Origin: Mermis nigrescens
Taxonomy: Eukaryota; Nematoda; Enoplea; Mermithida; Mermithidae
Assembly (NCBI GenBank): GCA_036768485.1
Contig: JAVLUZ010000154.1
Span: 42,612,284-42,676,283, forward strand
DNA: 64,000 bases
Reading direction: 5' to 3'
The notes beneath the pieces are model-generated. The model was given only the letters and a program-made list of their open reading frames with translations. It did not search any database and was not told the origin of the DNA. A program made the position numbers and the translations under genes. Numbering within the stretch: position 1 is the stretch's first letter; the number at the start of each line of letters is the position of its first letter. This document shows positions 53,228 through 63,885 of the stretch, piece by piece.

Positions 53228-53695
53228 TTAATGCTTTTTCTCCTCAAATTCCTTATTAGCAAATTCAGCGCTTAGCGCATTGTCTAAAAATTCAGCTAAT
53301 GATGCTCTAGGCTTTTTGTGATATGCCTCTTTTGAAATATGTGGTAATAAACCTTCTTTTAATTGATGTCGCATCAAATTATTGAAATGGTGCGAGTCAA
53401 CTTCAAGATAAGGGTCAGATTTTATTAATTCTTTGCGAAGCGAGAGATAATAAGATTTAACCGATTCGTTAGGCTGCTGTTTATGTGTCAAAAAACGAGT
53501 AAAGAGCGCACCGGTGTCCATTGGACAGAATTCGGCTATTAGCGCTTGTTTAGTTTTTGAATAAGATTGTTGTATATCAGCAGGTAACAAACGGTATAAA
53601 CGTGAAGCATAGGGATCTAGAAATCCAGTCATAAATTTTAAACGATCAGCTTTGTCGATATCATAGGTATCGGCAAGTGATTCAAATTCTGGCAA
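53228..53695 (-). pseudogene. LTR element gag, capsid-like segment
   Basis: About 155 codons with the retrotransposon Gag capsid pattern: FESLADTYDIDKADRLKF, LIAEFCPMDTGALFTRFL, KQQPNESVKSYYLSLRKEL and LKEGLLPHISKEA. In Ty3-like Gag this helical domain assembles the particle shell. It is separated from the 498-codon upstream frame by one extra base in AGAATTTGAA (near 53,686). The natural reading therefore runs from YFAR directly into FESLA. Confidence 0.75.
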
Positions 53696-55178
53696 AATAT
53701 GCTTTTATATCTGTTTTATCGCCATCAAAAAATTTTTTATTTGCAATTGCAATTTGCATTTGTGCCATAAATGGTCCGCAATTCAAGGAATCAGCGAGAT
53801 GCGATTTACCACGCGAGCCTTCAGATGAAGAATCTGAACTATAACGATGACGTCGTCTGCGCGATCTACTTTTGCGACGCAAACGACGGCTGCGCGGGCG
53901 ATCATAACTATTAGATGAGCTTTCATCAGAAAATTTTACATGTCTTCTTCTACTAGATGATTCAGGGAGAGGCGCAGATTCGTTTTGCAAATTTGCAGGT
54001 TCGTTATTAATGCCAGATAAATTTATCTCAACAGGTTGCATTTCTATATTAGAGGAATGCAAAATAGGATTATTAGGTGGTATTTCCACATTTACGGGAT
54101 TAGGTACGTAATTATTTGGAAAAATTTCTCCTTGAGGTGGAAAATATTGCAGCGGTGGTGGATTTAATTGCTGCTGCGAGTTCGCATTCGAAGAATTAGG
54201 TACGAAAGAAGGCGCATTACGATTTAAAGACAGCAACGGCCGAGATCGCGACGTCTGCAAAATTGGTACCGACGGCTGCAAAATCGTAGGTATGTTATCC
54301 GAAAAACCCGAGTTTTGCACTGGTTGCAAACCCGTGTTTAAAGGATTTTGTGACAAATTAGATAACTCAGGCGCGCGGTTCGTACAACTTTGAGCGATAT
54401 TTTCGGGAATAGTTTCCGAAGGCGAGCGTGAATTAGATGCGCTGTTGCCAGTGGACAACAGTGAAGATGCACGATGCGTACTTTGCGCACAATTTGCACT
54501 TTGCGCATTAAATTCAGAAAAATTTGCGCTATCGATTGAGTGGTTAACGCGCTCAGACGGATTATTTTCAATGCGATTCGAAACTGGTTGGGGTTTAAGC
54601 ATAGTGCTTAGCTCCAGACGCAGTTTACGCATTTCATCCGCATTTTCCTTTTTATCTTGATTTACGCGCGTAGAAAGATCCGAAAATTGCAAATGAATGG
54701 CTTGTAACGCTTTTAAAATAAGATCATTAGTCACATTAGCACTAGCACAATCTTTGTCGGCATTTCTGCTATGACTATGATTACTTTCTACGTCAGAATC
54801 GGGATTTTCGCGCTCCGAACTGGTTTCAGGATTATTTGCCGTGTTAAGAGTAGTCGTATTATCAATCATTGTATGATTTGATGAATTATCAATGTTAGGG
54901 TCCAATCTAGTTATTGAAGTTTGATTAATGCGTGCTTGCACGGTAGTCAATAACAGTTCCTCTTCGGACTGTGTATTGCTCGCGGCATTTAGTGACGCGG
55001 GTAATTGATCATTATTCGCCTTACTAGTTACGTCTTTGTTATTAGTGTCATTACTCGCAGAATTACTCGCGCTAGTAGAGTCAACAGGCGCGGTGGGTAA
55101 TTGGCGAGATGAAGTAGGTGGCGTAGAAGGTTTTTTCAATTTAGCGGGCGGTGTCCGCAAAACCTTTTTTCCTGCCAT
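53682..55178 (-). CDS. LTR element gag, N-terminal part
   Basis: 498 codons from ATG 55,178. It begins MAGKKVLRTPPAKLKKPSTP and continues as a long Ser/Asn/Thr/Pro-rich low-complexity region. A possible coiled segment is RVNQDKKENADEMRKLRLEL. Residues about 415-455 are an Arg/Ser-rich stretch (RRRHVKFSDESSS, RSRRLRRKSRSRRRR) that could bind RNA or act as nuclear localisation signal. It ends with MAQMQIAIANKKFFDGDKTD, the usual entry to the capsid domain, then a frameshift. It would be translated from the full-length RNA after a 585-bp leader. Confidence 0.8.
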   Translation of the reverse strand: MAGKKVLRTPPAKLKKPSTPPTSSRQLPTAPVDSTSASNSASNDTNNKDVTSKANNDQLPASLNAASNTQSEEELLLTTVQARINQTSITRLDPNIDNSSNHTMIDNTTTLNTANNPETSSERENPDSDVESNHSHSRNADKDCASANVTNDLILKALQAIHLQFSDLSTRVNQDKKENADEMRKLRLELSTMLKPQPVSNRIENNPSERVNHSIDSANFSEFNAQSANCAQSTHRASSLLSTGNSASNSRSPSETIPENIAQSCTNRAPELSNLSQNPLNTGLQPVQNSGFSDNIPTILQPSVPILQTSRSRPLLSLNRNAPSFVPNSSNANSQQQLNPPPLQYFPPQGEIFPNNYVPNPVNVEIPPNNPILHSSNIEMQPVEINLSGINNEPANLQNESAPLPESSSRRRHVKFSDESSSNSYDRPRSRRLRRKSRSRRRRHRYSSDSSSEGSRGKSHLADSLNCGPFMAQMQIAIANKKFFDGDKTDIKAYFARI

Positions 55179-55744
55179 TTTTATGTGTCAAAAATGTCAA
55201 AAAATATGACCTTGGGTAAAATAAATTTCAGTACATCGAAATTTTGCCCAAAATAAATGTTTCGAATTTGGCCTTTGTCGTTCCGAAAACAGGTTTTTTC
55301 CACGTGAATAGTATTTGCTTACGTGCAGTAAGATATACCTGACATGAAATGATCGAAAACAGGTAGGACTAAGCCTAAGGCGCAAGAAAGTGTACGTGGT
55401 TAGAAAAAGAGATAGGTAAAGACCTAAGTGACGAAATTTCGTCGTGAAGAGAGAAAAATGATAAATCGTCGCCTGAGGGTCGACGTTTATAGAAAAATGC
55501 GAGCGTGATAGCTGCCTTCGTCGATGAAAATCCGACGGAAATAGAAAAAATAACGATGACTTTACCACAATACACAAAATCTTTACCACGGACGCTTACT
55601 TAAATTGCGCACTGCCACGATCGCGGTCGATACAACAACAAAGGTGAACGGAACGTTACACATTCTTAGATGGCCAAAATAATGATTTTTGGATCGAAAA
55701 ATAATTTTACGATGATTGATCAGTTCGGCTGTAGCTAGCAGCCT
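55179..55744 (-). other. Leader (5' untranslated region) of LTR element
   Basis: About 570 bp between PBS and the gag ATG with no gene. In LTR elements this region holds packaging signals and, if a spliced RNA exists, the 5' donor. I could not single out one donor among several GT sites. Confidence 0.5.
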
Positions 55745-55762
55745 AAAAGAGGGAACTATCCA
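55745..55762 (-). promoter_or_regulatory. Primer-binding site
   Basis: In element orientation TGGATAGTTCCCTCTTTT starts one base after the end of the 5' LTR. TGG complements the CCA end of a tRNA, as expected for minus-strand priming. The tRNA species was not identified. Confidence 0.75.
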
Positions 55763-55763
55763 G

Positions 55764-56806
55764 TGTAAATACATGGCCCCTAGCGTCTACGGAATCGACG
55801 CAGGAACCGGATGTATTTGCCTTCGAGACTTACTTAGGTACGTAGGTACTTAGATCTGCACTTAGCGCTGGCCCCGATCGCTTAGCCTGGGATCGCTTTG
55901 ATCCTTGGACCCTCACAGACCTTACGGCTTCGATCCCCTCGGTCCTAATTTGCTGACCGCTTCTGGTCGGGTGATCTCAGCAGCTACGCCCTAAGACCTA
56001 AGGCTACCTACCTAGTCTCGGAATTGCCGCGGAGGTCAGTTGACCTATCTCAAACCTCAAGTTGATTATTTAACTTATTTTCAAGATTCGATTCCAACAG
56101 AAATGTTTTATGGTTCCTAATGTGTATAGCACAATAAACCTTGAAAACAACAACAACGAGCTCTATACTGATCAATCATCCTTAAAGATTAAATAATGTT
56201 TTTGATCAATTTTTGGTTTGAGAAAAGAATTAAGGTTTTCAAACAAAATAAGCAATCATATGGAATTTACCTATCCGTCCACTCTAGAGAGTCGAAATCC
56301 TCGACGTGGGAATTTCCGACCTTACCCTCGGTATATCCGAAACCCCTGGGTAGGTTTTCTCCAATTTATTTCAAACGCTGAATACACGGCCTAACTGCCG
56401 GACAACAAAAATAACGCAAAAGAAAAACAAAACGTACGCAACTATACACTCGTACGATTGCCAACAAGAATGCCAACAACTCTAACTACACTGGCCTCAA
56501 GGGACCATTACAGTAAAATAAACAAACGTCAAATTAACGTAATACTGGAACACTTTTATCTCAGATCAATTATTCTAAGCTAATACGAGCGGTATGCATT
56601 AAACAATTACTATTATCATATACTTAACTCTATGTTACCGGACAAGTATCTTATTGTTTTTTATTATTGAAAATTGGGAAAAAGTGGGAAGACCGAAGGC
56701 ATAGCCCACAGTACACTATCGTAGATAGCTACTAGTATTGGCTATGTGAGTGGCTACCGCGAACTGCTAAGTCAAGTTCGCCAAACGTGTAACTCTCGCA
56801 GTTACA
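55764..56806 (-). repeat. 5' LTR (1,043 bp)
   Basis: Near-identical partner of 41,899-42,943; in element orientation it starts TGTAACTGCGAGAG and ends TACATGTATTTACA... with TG..CA ends. It should contain the promoter and poly(A) signal of the element. Confidence 0.95.
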
Positions 56807-57136
56807 TTTATGATCAAACAAAATTTTCTAAACAACCCAAACCATCTAATGGTCTAATTTCCAGAACATCCCAGAACATCAAAAATATGATTTAGGATAA
56901 AGAATTCTCAAAACCATTTTATAACGTCAAAAATATGGATTTAATCAAAGAAATGGTTGACAAAAGACCGTTTTGAAAAATTTAGAAAAATACAATATGG
57001 TTTTTACCAACAATTTTTTTAAAAATATCCCAAAAACATCAAAAGTCCCGAAAAATAAAAAATACAAGAGACATCTCAATCCCATACAGCTATCAGGCCT
57101 AAGTTCAGCCCGGGCAACGCTGGGCAGCTCAGCTAG
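56807..57136 (-). repeat. Right half of repeat split by the LTR element
   Basis: Reverse complement of about 22,385-22,705, ending CAGCTCAGCTAG. It begins TTTATGATCAAAC just after the LTR, restoring the GGTTATGATCAAAC target once the element is removed. Confidence 0.85.
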
Positions 57137-57848
57137 TAATATATGAAAGTGAAATGTCACGCCTGAATTATTATTGATTTACGTTGTCAACAATATTTTA
57201 TCGATTTGACTCATTCAGAAAAAAATCATTATGTATTTTTTGCCAATGTGTGCGAAAGTTTGTTTACGACAAATACTATTTAAATCTTATTTTACAGTTG
57301 TAACAATAATATTTTTCTTTATCATTACAACACTAAAAGATATAACACATGAAAACCGGCTTGCTACACGGAACATAGTAGGAATTCGAATTTATGAACT
57401 TATATGAAGACTCGACTTCTCTAAAAGTCGTGTTGTTGCGATAAGCGAGCTCTGATGAATTTTTGAACGCGCCTATGAACTTATAAAGATTTTGGGGGAA
57501 TCTATGAACTTATAGAAAACGCCTGGACTCACGAAAACCATTTTTGTATTAGTTGGTTCAAGCCGATTTGAAGACTTATGAACTAATGAACCTTTCGAAA
57601 GGATCATAGGTAGTTGGAAAACTTTCTAAAGGTTCATAGGAGCAGAACTTGTAGCATAGCGTTCAAATTTTTTAATTTTTGTGCCTGTGAATTTATGAAC
57701 CTTCAGTAAGGTTCATAGGCATTCATGCAAGCGACCCCAGATATTATTCTTATTACTAACTTTTTCATATCTAATATAATCACGGAAAATAAAAGTTTTG
57801 TTGAATTTGAATTAGTTTTTGAAATTGAAATTTTAATTTTAATTTCAG
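57137..57848. other. Intron-like stretch with ATGAACCTT palindromes
   Basis: No gene. From 57,395 to 57,725 there are several inverted motifs of the type ATGAACCTT...AAGGTTCATAGG (for example near 57,585, 57,630 and 57,695), as if a short hairpin-forming unit had been duplicated. The rest is AT-rich. Confidence 0.5.
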
Positions 57849-57911
57849 TTAAAAGACCTTGCTTGTAATGTATCGTATTCTAATTTGCTTGGAGATCAAA
57901 GAAAATCATAT
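57849..57911 (+). CDS. Trypsin-like protease gene, candidate exon before Ser exon
   Basis: A 63-bp segment after a good acceptor (TTTTAATTTCAG) and before a donor CATAT/GTAAAA. It encodes LKDLACNVSYSNLLGDQRKS then Y in phase 0, compatible with both the microexon at 32.1 kb (ends phase 0) and the Ser exon (starts phase 0). Position and the single Cys would fit the segment around Cys168/201 of S1 proteases. A further exon with CAG...C is expected but not found. Inference from signals and phase. Confidence 0.35.
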
Positions 57912-58662
57912 GTAAAAATTTGAGATATAGGTTGTTGTAGTGATATGTTGATAGCAATCACTGGTTTACTTATAGTCCAGAAGACAAGCTTTACTGGATT
58001 AACGTTTTTAAATTAGGCAAAATGAACCAAATTTACTTTTATTTTCTTTTCCATCATAAGAATCTTCTATCTTCTTCAACCGATAATATAAACAAGTAAA
58101 AAAATCGAAAATTTGTGTTGGCCCTCTAGCAATAAGTCTACTATAAAATTAATTGGTTAATTCACAATTAGTTTACTAACAGCGACTTGAGGCCTGATAA
58201 TAAATATATAAGTGTTTAAGAAAATGTTTGCATTTTAACATTGTCAATACCTTGGGCTAATTGAGTTGTGTTTATTGATTTTTCAGCCTTATTTAGGAAT
58301 ATCAGTGCTACAATGAAGAAAAATAGAAAATTCTCCCTCCTTTTCCGAATAAATCAATAAGCTCTTTTATAAAAGCACTTTACTCATAAGTAAATGAGTT
58401 TTTGACAGCCGCAAGAGGAGCTATAGGAATAAAAACATGAACATCAGAAAAATATTGCGTGAAAATGCAGGCAAATTACATAAGTGCGATAAAATAATAA
58501 AATGCTCTCAGATATAAAAATTTAAAAAAATATCAAAAAGTCGAAAAAGTTAATTTAATATAAATAGCCATGCAATGAATAATCAAATGGAAGATACAAT
58601 GAAATGAATATTTCTCAAACGTTCGAACAAGAAGAAGATCCTTGGCTTTATGTTTCTTACAG

Positions 58663-58854
58663 GGAGACTCTGGTTCTGGTCTGACTTGTTCGAAGGACAA
58701 TCAATCTGTACTGCGGGGCGTCTTATGGGGAACAAATTTTTTGAGAAATCAAGAACTTGTAACAGCCGGCAAAATATCTAATTACGTAGATTGGATAGAA
58801 AGCACCATAACTGAAGATGGACATGACAACGATAATCGACTTTTTTGCTTTTAA
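58663..58854 (+). CDS. Trypsin-like protease, Ser195 exon (terminal)
   Basis: Begins right after TTTATGTTTCTTACAG with GDSGSGLTC, containing the catalytic serine. Then SVLRGVLWGTNFLRNQELVT and AGKISNYVDWIESTI, the C-terminal helix of the S1 fold (Y-x-D-W-I). Stop TAA at 58,852-58,854. The penultimate Gly-Pro of GDSGGP is Ser-Gly here, as also in the pseudogene at 7.06 kb, so the two genes are closely related. Intact exon. It would end a secreted or venom/digestive/immune-type protease whose Asp exon is 27 kb upstream. Confidence 0.85.
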   Translation, partial: GDSGSGLTCSKDNQSVLRGVLWGTNFLRNQELVTAGKISNYVDWIESTITEDGHDNDNRLFCF

Positions 58855-59137
58855 AGCTGAACAGAGGTGTTTTTACAGTTCGGCATTGTCTGCTATTCAG
58901 TTCAATTTGTCATTTTATTTTTGGCTAGGTAAATGGTCAATGATTATTAAAAATATTGATTGAACTAAAACAGGAACACGAGAACATTGCACGCATAAAA
59001 AGAATATTGCTCTAAATTTAGATTATTTATGTGTTAAGTAACCAGCAAAAGAAGCATTTTCTAAGCGAATCGATCCATTAATTTTGTTGCACATGTTTTC
59101 CATCGAAAACTTGAAATATGTTCTAATAGTGAGGTCG

Positions 59138-60074
59138 CATCAGTCCCAGCGGTGCAAACCATCGGTCCCAACAGTCCCGCCGGTCCCAATAGTTCCACCG
59201 TCCTAACAGTCCCAGCGTCCCAACAGTCCCACCGATAATCCCAACAGTCCCAAGCGTAACACCAGCCTACTGTCCCATTTGTCCTAACACCACCAGTATC
59301 ATGCTACCACGAGTGAAGCAGATTCACGCAGCGTCAACATATGAAATCATGCTGATCACACTTTTAGCTACGCCTCTAATTTCTTGATATATTTGTCATC
59401 CCTTCCGTATTGTTGTTTTCCATTGTAATGACTAACTCTTTTTACATTGCGTTTATGTTTTTTTGTAAGCGCTTCAAAATTGTTTGTAACTGATTCGCGT
59501 TTATTAAAAAAAACTTAAAGTTTATGAAGCGCATTTCAAAGACCACTTTAAAGTAAATTTTAAGCACACTCGTGTGCTAGCAAACTTCTAAATTTTCAGA
59601 CGCCTAGTGTTTTTGTATAATTCTTGTCATCTAAGTAGCCCAAGTTAGGAAAAGGCATACCTACTGAATACGGAAGTATAAAAAAGTTTAGGCGCTTGGC
59701 ATCGAATCATTAAATTCCTTTATGCCTTTCCTTGGCAATGTACATACTAACTTTGAATAGCTGACAATTTTTTCAAAGATGAGCTCGATGGATACTGAAA
59801 AGTTATTAATGCAGCTACATTAAACGCAAATAAATTACTAACTATTTTAACGAGGTAAGAAGAAACAGAAAATATATCTAAGAATATTTGTTCTGAAAAA
59901 TGGAAAAATAATTCGGCAATTGATTATACATATGAACAAGTTAGATCAACAGCTAAAGTGTGACACTGCGTGAATTTCTTCCAACTTATGATAACATGAC
60001 ACCGGGACTGTTGGGACAGTTGGGACGGTGGGGCTGTTGGGACGGTGGGACTGTTGAGACTAGTGGGACTGATG
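59138..60074. mobile_element. MITE-like unit with minisatellite inverted ends
   Basis: Left part 59,138-59,290 is a degenerate array of CCCAACAGTCCCACCG-type units starting CATCAGTCCC. Right part 60,000-60,074 is the inverse, GGGACTGTTGGGACGGTG units ending GGGACTGATG. The exact inverted ends and a unique 700-bp centre suggest a transposon whose TIRs grew by tandem repetition. No transposase seen and no clear target duplication. Confidence 0.5.
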
Positions 60075-60087
60075 AGTTTATTGGTGG

Positions 60088-62096
60088 TGTAATTGCGATA
60101 GTTACACGTTACTGTAACATTTTATCGAACATTATATTATTGCCATCGAAAGCGAATCGATTACAGTTTTACATTATTATGGAATCACATAACCATTCGA
60201 GTAACCATCTTGGTGATGTGCTAGCTCGGGTTATGCCTACAGTTCCAAATTTAATCCCATCTTTTATTTCAAAATCCCATTAGGTACTTGTCCGCTAAAA
60301 AGGAGTTATGTATGCATTAAGATCATTTTATTAGATATTTGATTTACCGCTGTAAAATTTAGATCTTATGACTTGTTTAAAAGTTATTTCATCTGTACGT
60401 AACTTTGTTTGATTGATTATTATATACTGTAATCAATCATGAGAATGGATTGATCAGTCGTGATGGAGTCGAGTCGAGTTACGCGGTTGGAACGCTGTGT
60501 TTTATTTTGTTTTGTTGCCGACGTTTAGTCGTGCCTTGTTTATTTTGTAAATTAATAAATTGGGAAAATATTTACTCTAGTGATTTTTTATATCGAGGGT
60601 AGCTGCCGGGCCCCGATGACGATACTATTTTTATTTTATCTCGACCAATATAGGAAAGGTAAATAATGTTGTGTTTTATCTTAGACTTATTTTTGGAAAG
60701 TTCCTTATCTATTTCTCAACCCAGAAATGGTCAAAATGTTTTCTAATCGTTCAATGATGATGACTGTCCAGATTAGAGCTCGTTGTTGTTTGAATCAATG
60801 TTTAGAGTGCTACACTTATTAGGAACCAAAACATTTCTGAAACCAATCAGTGGTTCAACGCTGTTTTCACTATACAATGAATAATCTTGAGGTTTTTCAA
60901 CTTCATTGGAAGAACTGGAAACATCTACAAATATGAGACATGCTCATTAGAAAGAACATTAAATTTTCTAGCTGAAGTTAATGAAGAAAAATTTCGAAAT
61001 ATGCACAGAAACTCACAGAATAATAGCTGAAAAACATCGAAAGCTACAGTATGACAGCCTTCCTGGTGGCCATATTGAAAAACTGGAATTCTATAGTAAA
61101 TCAGACAAATAGCAGGTCATTCGAACGAGCTTTAAGTTTGGGCTTTCTGAAATCTGGCTAAACATCGGAAAATATGAGAAATAGCGCGAGTAAAATGCAG
61201 TACCTTATGGGGGCAGCCATATTGGAAAAAAATTGAATTGAAATTGGGTGCGGACGAAATATTCAGAAACACGAAAAACAAAAAGTGGGTGAAATTTAGA
61301 GCGCAAAAATATCTAACTATTTTGATATTTTCCAAAATATGAAACTTAACCTGTATATTGTAGTGACCACAGCAAAGTTTGAGCACATTTTCGAGCCTAG
61401 CATACTGTAGACATAAGCTAGCTACACTTTTTCCGGCAAAAATAGTTTTATTTTAAAATTGTCTTATTCTAAAACATTTTATGTCATAAAAATCCGTTCA
61501 GTGGTTCTTGAGTTCATCTCAAAAAAACCTCATTTCACTGAAAATGAGTTATTCGATGGTGAGCAGGTTCATCAGCTTTGACCGACTGTCAAACTGTAGG
61601 CATGTTTACAACATGAGACAGGGACTTATTTTCGAGCAAGCTGAATGAATTGTGATCATTTATTGTATTTATTCTTATAACAAATACCAGCAGATCAAAA
61701 GTTATACTCAAAAATGTACTGAAATTCTCGAATTGTGTGAAAATGACGTGGCTGGAAAACAAGTCTTCAACACTATCAACTTGAGAGTTGGGTTGGAGAT
61801 AGGTCAACTGACCTTGCGAGCATACTGGGGTTAGGTAGGTACTCAAAGCTAGGTTGTAGGGTGGAGCTGCCGGAGACTTCCGACCAAGAAGCGGTCATCA
61901 ATATTAGGACCGAGTGAAGTCGAGGTCGCGAGGTTATTGAGGGCCATTGGGTTTAGAGCCGAACTTCGTGCCTACATAACTCCGGCCAGCGCTAAGAGCA
62001 GCGTAAGTACCTAAGTAACTCTCGAAGGCAAATACATGCCTGTCTCTGTGTTGCTTCAGTAAAAGGCAAGGAGCATAGGGAAGCCCTGTATTTACA
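60088..62096 (+). mobile_element. Diverged solo LTR of the same retrotransposon family
   Basis: Starts TGTAATTGCGATAGTTACAC and ends CCTGTATTTACA. It aligns in order with the LTR of the 14.9-kb element in reverse complement: GTAAATTAATAAATTGGG (LTR has AAATAAATTGG), GAGCTCGTTGTTG, ATTAGGAACC, ACATTTCTG, GATAGGTCAACTGACC, CTCGGTCCTAATATT and GGCAAATACATG equivalents. About 880 bp (60,893-61,772) is an unrelated insertion. Imperfect 5-bp duplication GGTGG / GTTGG. It sits inside the GGGACTGTT minisatellite, which continues at 62,097. Confidence 0.7.
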
Positions 62097-62220
62097 GTTG
62101 GGTGGGACTCGTTGATACGGTGGGACTGCTGGGACGGGGATTGTTGCGAGTGGTGGGACCGATAGGATTGTTGGGATTATTGGTGGGACAGTGCGACTGT
62201 TGGGACCAGATATGCACATA
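62097..62220 (+). repeat. GGGACTGTT minisatellite, continuation
   Basis: Degenerate 9-10 bp units (GGTGGGACT, GCTGGGACG, GTTGGGATT) continuing the array interrupted by the solo LTR. A short further piece is at about 62,455-62,485. Confidence 0.7.
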
Positions 62221-63750
62221 GGGGGTCCAATTTTTGTGGGGAAAATGAGGCTAATTGAAGGCCAAAAACGGATGAAAAATGAAAATTTTCTTCAAAAATG
62301 CTTTAATTTGACCAGAAAGTGTAATGACGTAGCTTTGAACGGCATTTTAGCACTTATACCTACTAGTTTTTGAGTTCATTTTTACCCAAGACAGCTCAAA
62401 TTTTTTGACCCTCAGGCCAGCTGAATCCCCCCAGATCGGCCATGCTGAGCACCTATGGTTGGGACCTGTGGGACTGTTGAGACACTACCCTTCTAATAAC
62501 TAGGATCATTAGAAAATTTTATAGAAAAAACATTACGCTTACCCTTTAGACATATGTACGTAATTTGATCATTTTTCTGAAAAAGATCGGTTAGTTTTAC
62601 CCTCATTTAATGAACGAATGGATAAAACTTCCTTATTGGTATGCTCTTGTCAATATAAAGCCTGTTCAGGAGAGATGAATGTTTAGATAAGAGAATTGTT
62701 TACCCAAATAGCTATTTCGCACGACAATGATGGTAGGTACACCAGACTTTCTGTTCCTAACACTCGCCTCACTGTTCTATCTAACGAGATTCATTACATA
62801 GATCAATCCTTTTAAATACACATGTACATCGAGTTTTTTGTTTAGAAATAAGTTTTTTCTTTCCACTTGCCTATCCATTCTGTGAAGTTATCGCAAAATG
62901 TTTCGTATGTGAGGCGCTCCCTAAGGATCGTATGTTAAATGGTTCATTAGTTATTCACTGTTAGCCAGATAGAGATTTTCTCGTCCATTATCATTCTAAC
63001 AATTTGATTAAAATATACTATACGAACGTTGACTAATGAAGGCTAGGATAGACGATTATTTAAAATCACTAATTAAATATCAAGAAGGGTAGAATGACTC
63101 GAGCCAGTCCCAGTTTGTTCACGCTTAAGTCAGAGATAACAAAATGCTGCCGTTGTATGTTATGTACGAGACGGTTGACCCTCCGTCCTAGAATTTTTGC
63201 TTTTACGAAAAATTGTAAAAATACGCTGTCTTGAGCGTTTTTAGCGATATTTTGTCTCAAAAGTGACAAAATTTCTAATACTCGGTAAATTAGAGTATAT
63301 TAAAATCTGTCATCGTGTTACTTCCGAGAAAATTAGTATTCTTTTCTATGCCACGTTGGTGGAATTCTAGCACGAGAACACAGTGACAACAAATCCGAGT
63401 TAATTTAAATTATTGTGAAATAGTTGGGAAAACTTGTAGCACTTACATACGGTGTACGTCTTCATCAAGGTTACTATGTGCGAGGAAAGCTAGTTGGAAG
63501 CAAAGATTTTTCCGATAGTTCGGTGTTCGTTCTATAAAATTCTAGACCTATTGGGTATAAATTTAAAGAATTTTTAGAAAGTAAGCCGACGTATTCCGGA
63601 TAATTATTTTCATCAAATCAATGCTATAATCGCAATCTGTCGGCTTATTGTCGGAAATAGTTTCTAAAATGTGTGCCTTAATAAGACTATAGGTGAGTAG
63701 TAACGCCCGACCCTCTGACCGCACCCTGGGCCGCAGCACATTATAGTGCA
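62221..63750. other. Non-coding stretch, no gene seen
   Basis: AT-rich sequence without supported exons. 63,530-63,670 is a diverged relative of 7,725-7,865. Confidence 0.4.
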
Positions 63751-63774
63751 CCTGCACTTTAAGCGCCCGCTTTG

Positions 63775-63885
63775 TAGGCAGGGCGCTATAGCTGCGATTC
63801 AGACCAGCGCCAAGGGGGGGGGGGTGTATTAAGCAGGGCACTATAGCTGCATATAAATAGCCCTAGCGCCAGGAGGGGTGTATTA
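63775..63885 (+). repeat. Two tandem copies of a 53-bp unit
   Basis: GCAGGGCGCTATAGCTGC ... GCGCCAAGG(G)n TGTATT is followed by GCAGGGCACTATAGCTGC ... GCGCCAGGAGGGGTGTATT. The G-run length differs between copies. Confidence 0.8.

Larger units (their letters stand above)
41899..56806 (-). mobile_element. Ty3/gypsy-type LTR retrotransposon with exonuclease ORF
   Basis: A 14.9-kb element on the minus strand. 5' LTR 56,806-55,764, PBS, leader, gag (55,178 to about 52,490), pol in the order protease, RT, RNase H, integrase (about 52,490-48,000), then an exonuclease ORF and further ORFs (47,893-43,734). A 780-bp 3' region, PPT and 3' LTR (42,943-41,899) follow. Protease-RT-RNaseH-integrase order, a YIDD box, an H2C2 finger and a CCHC knuckle indicate the Ty3/gypsy group. 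The LTRs differ at only a few percent of sites by eye, so insertion is fairly recent. The copy carries two MITEs, three in-frame stops in pol and at least seven one-base frame changes, so it is not functional as read. Confidence 0.9.
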
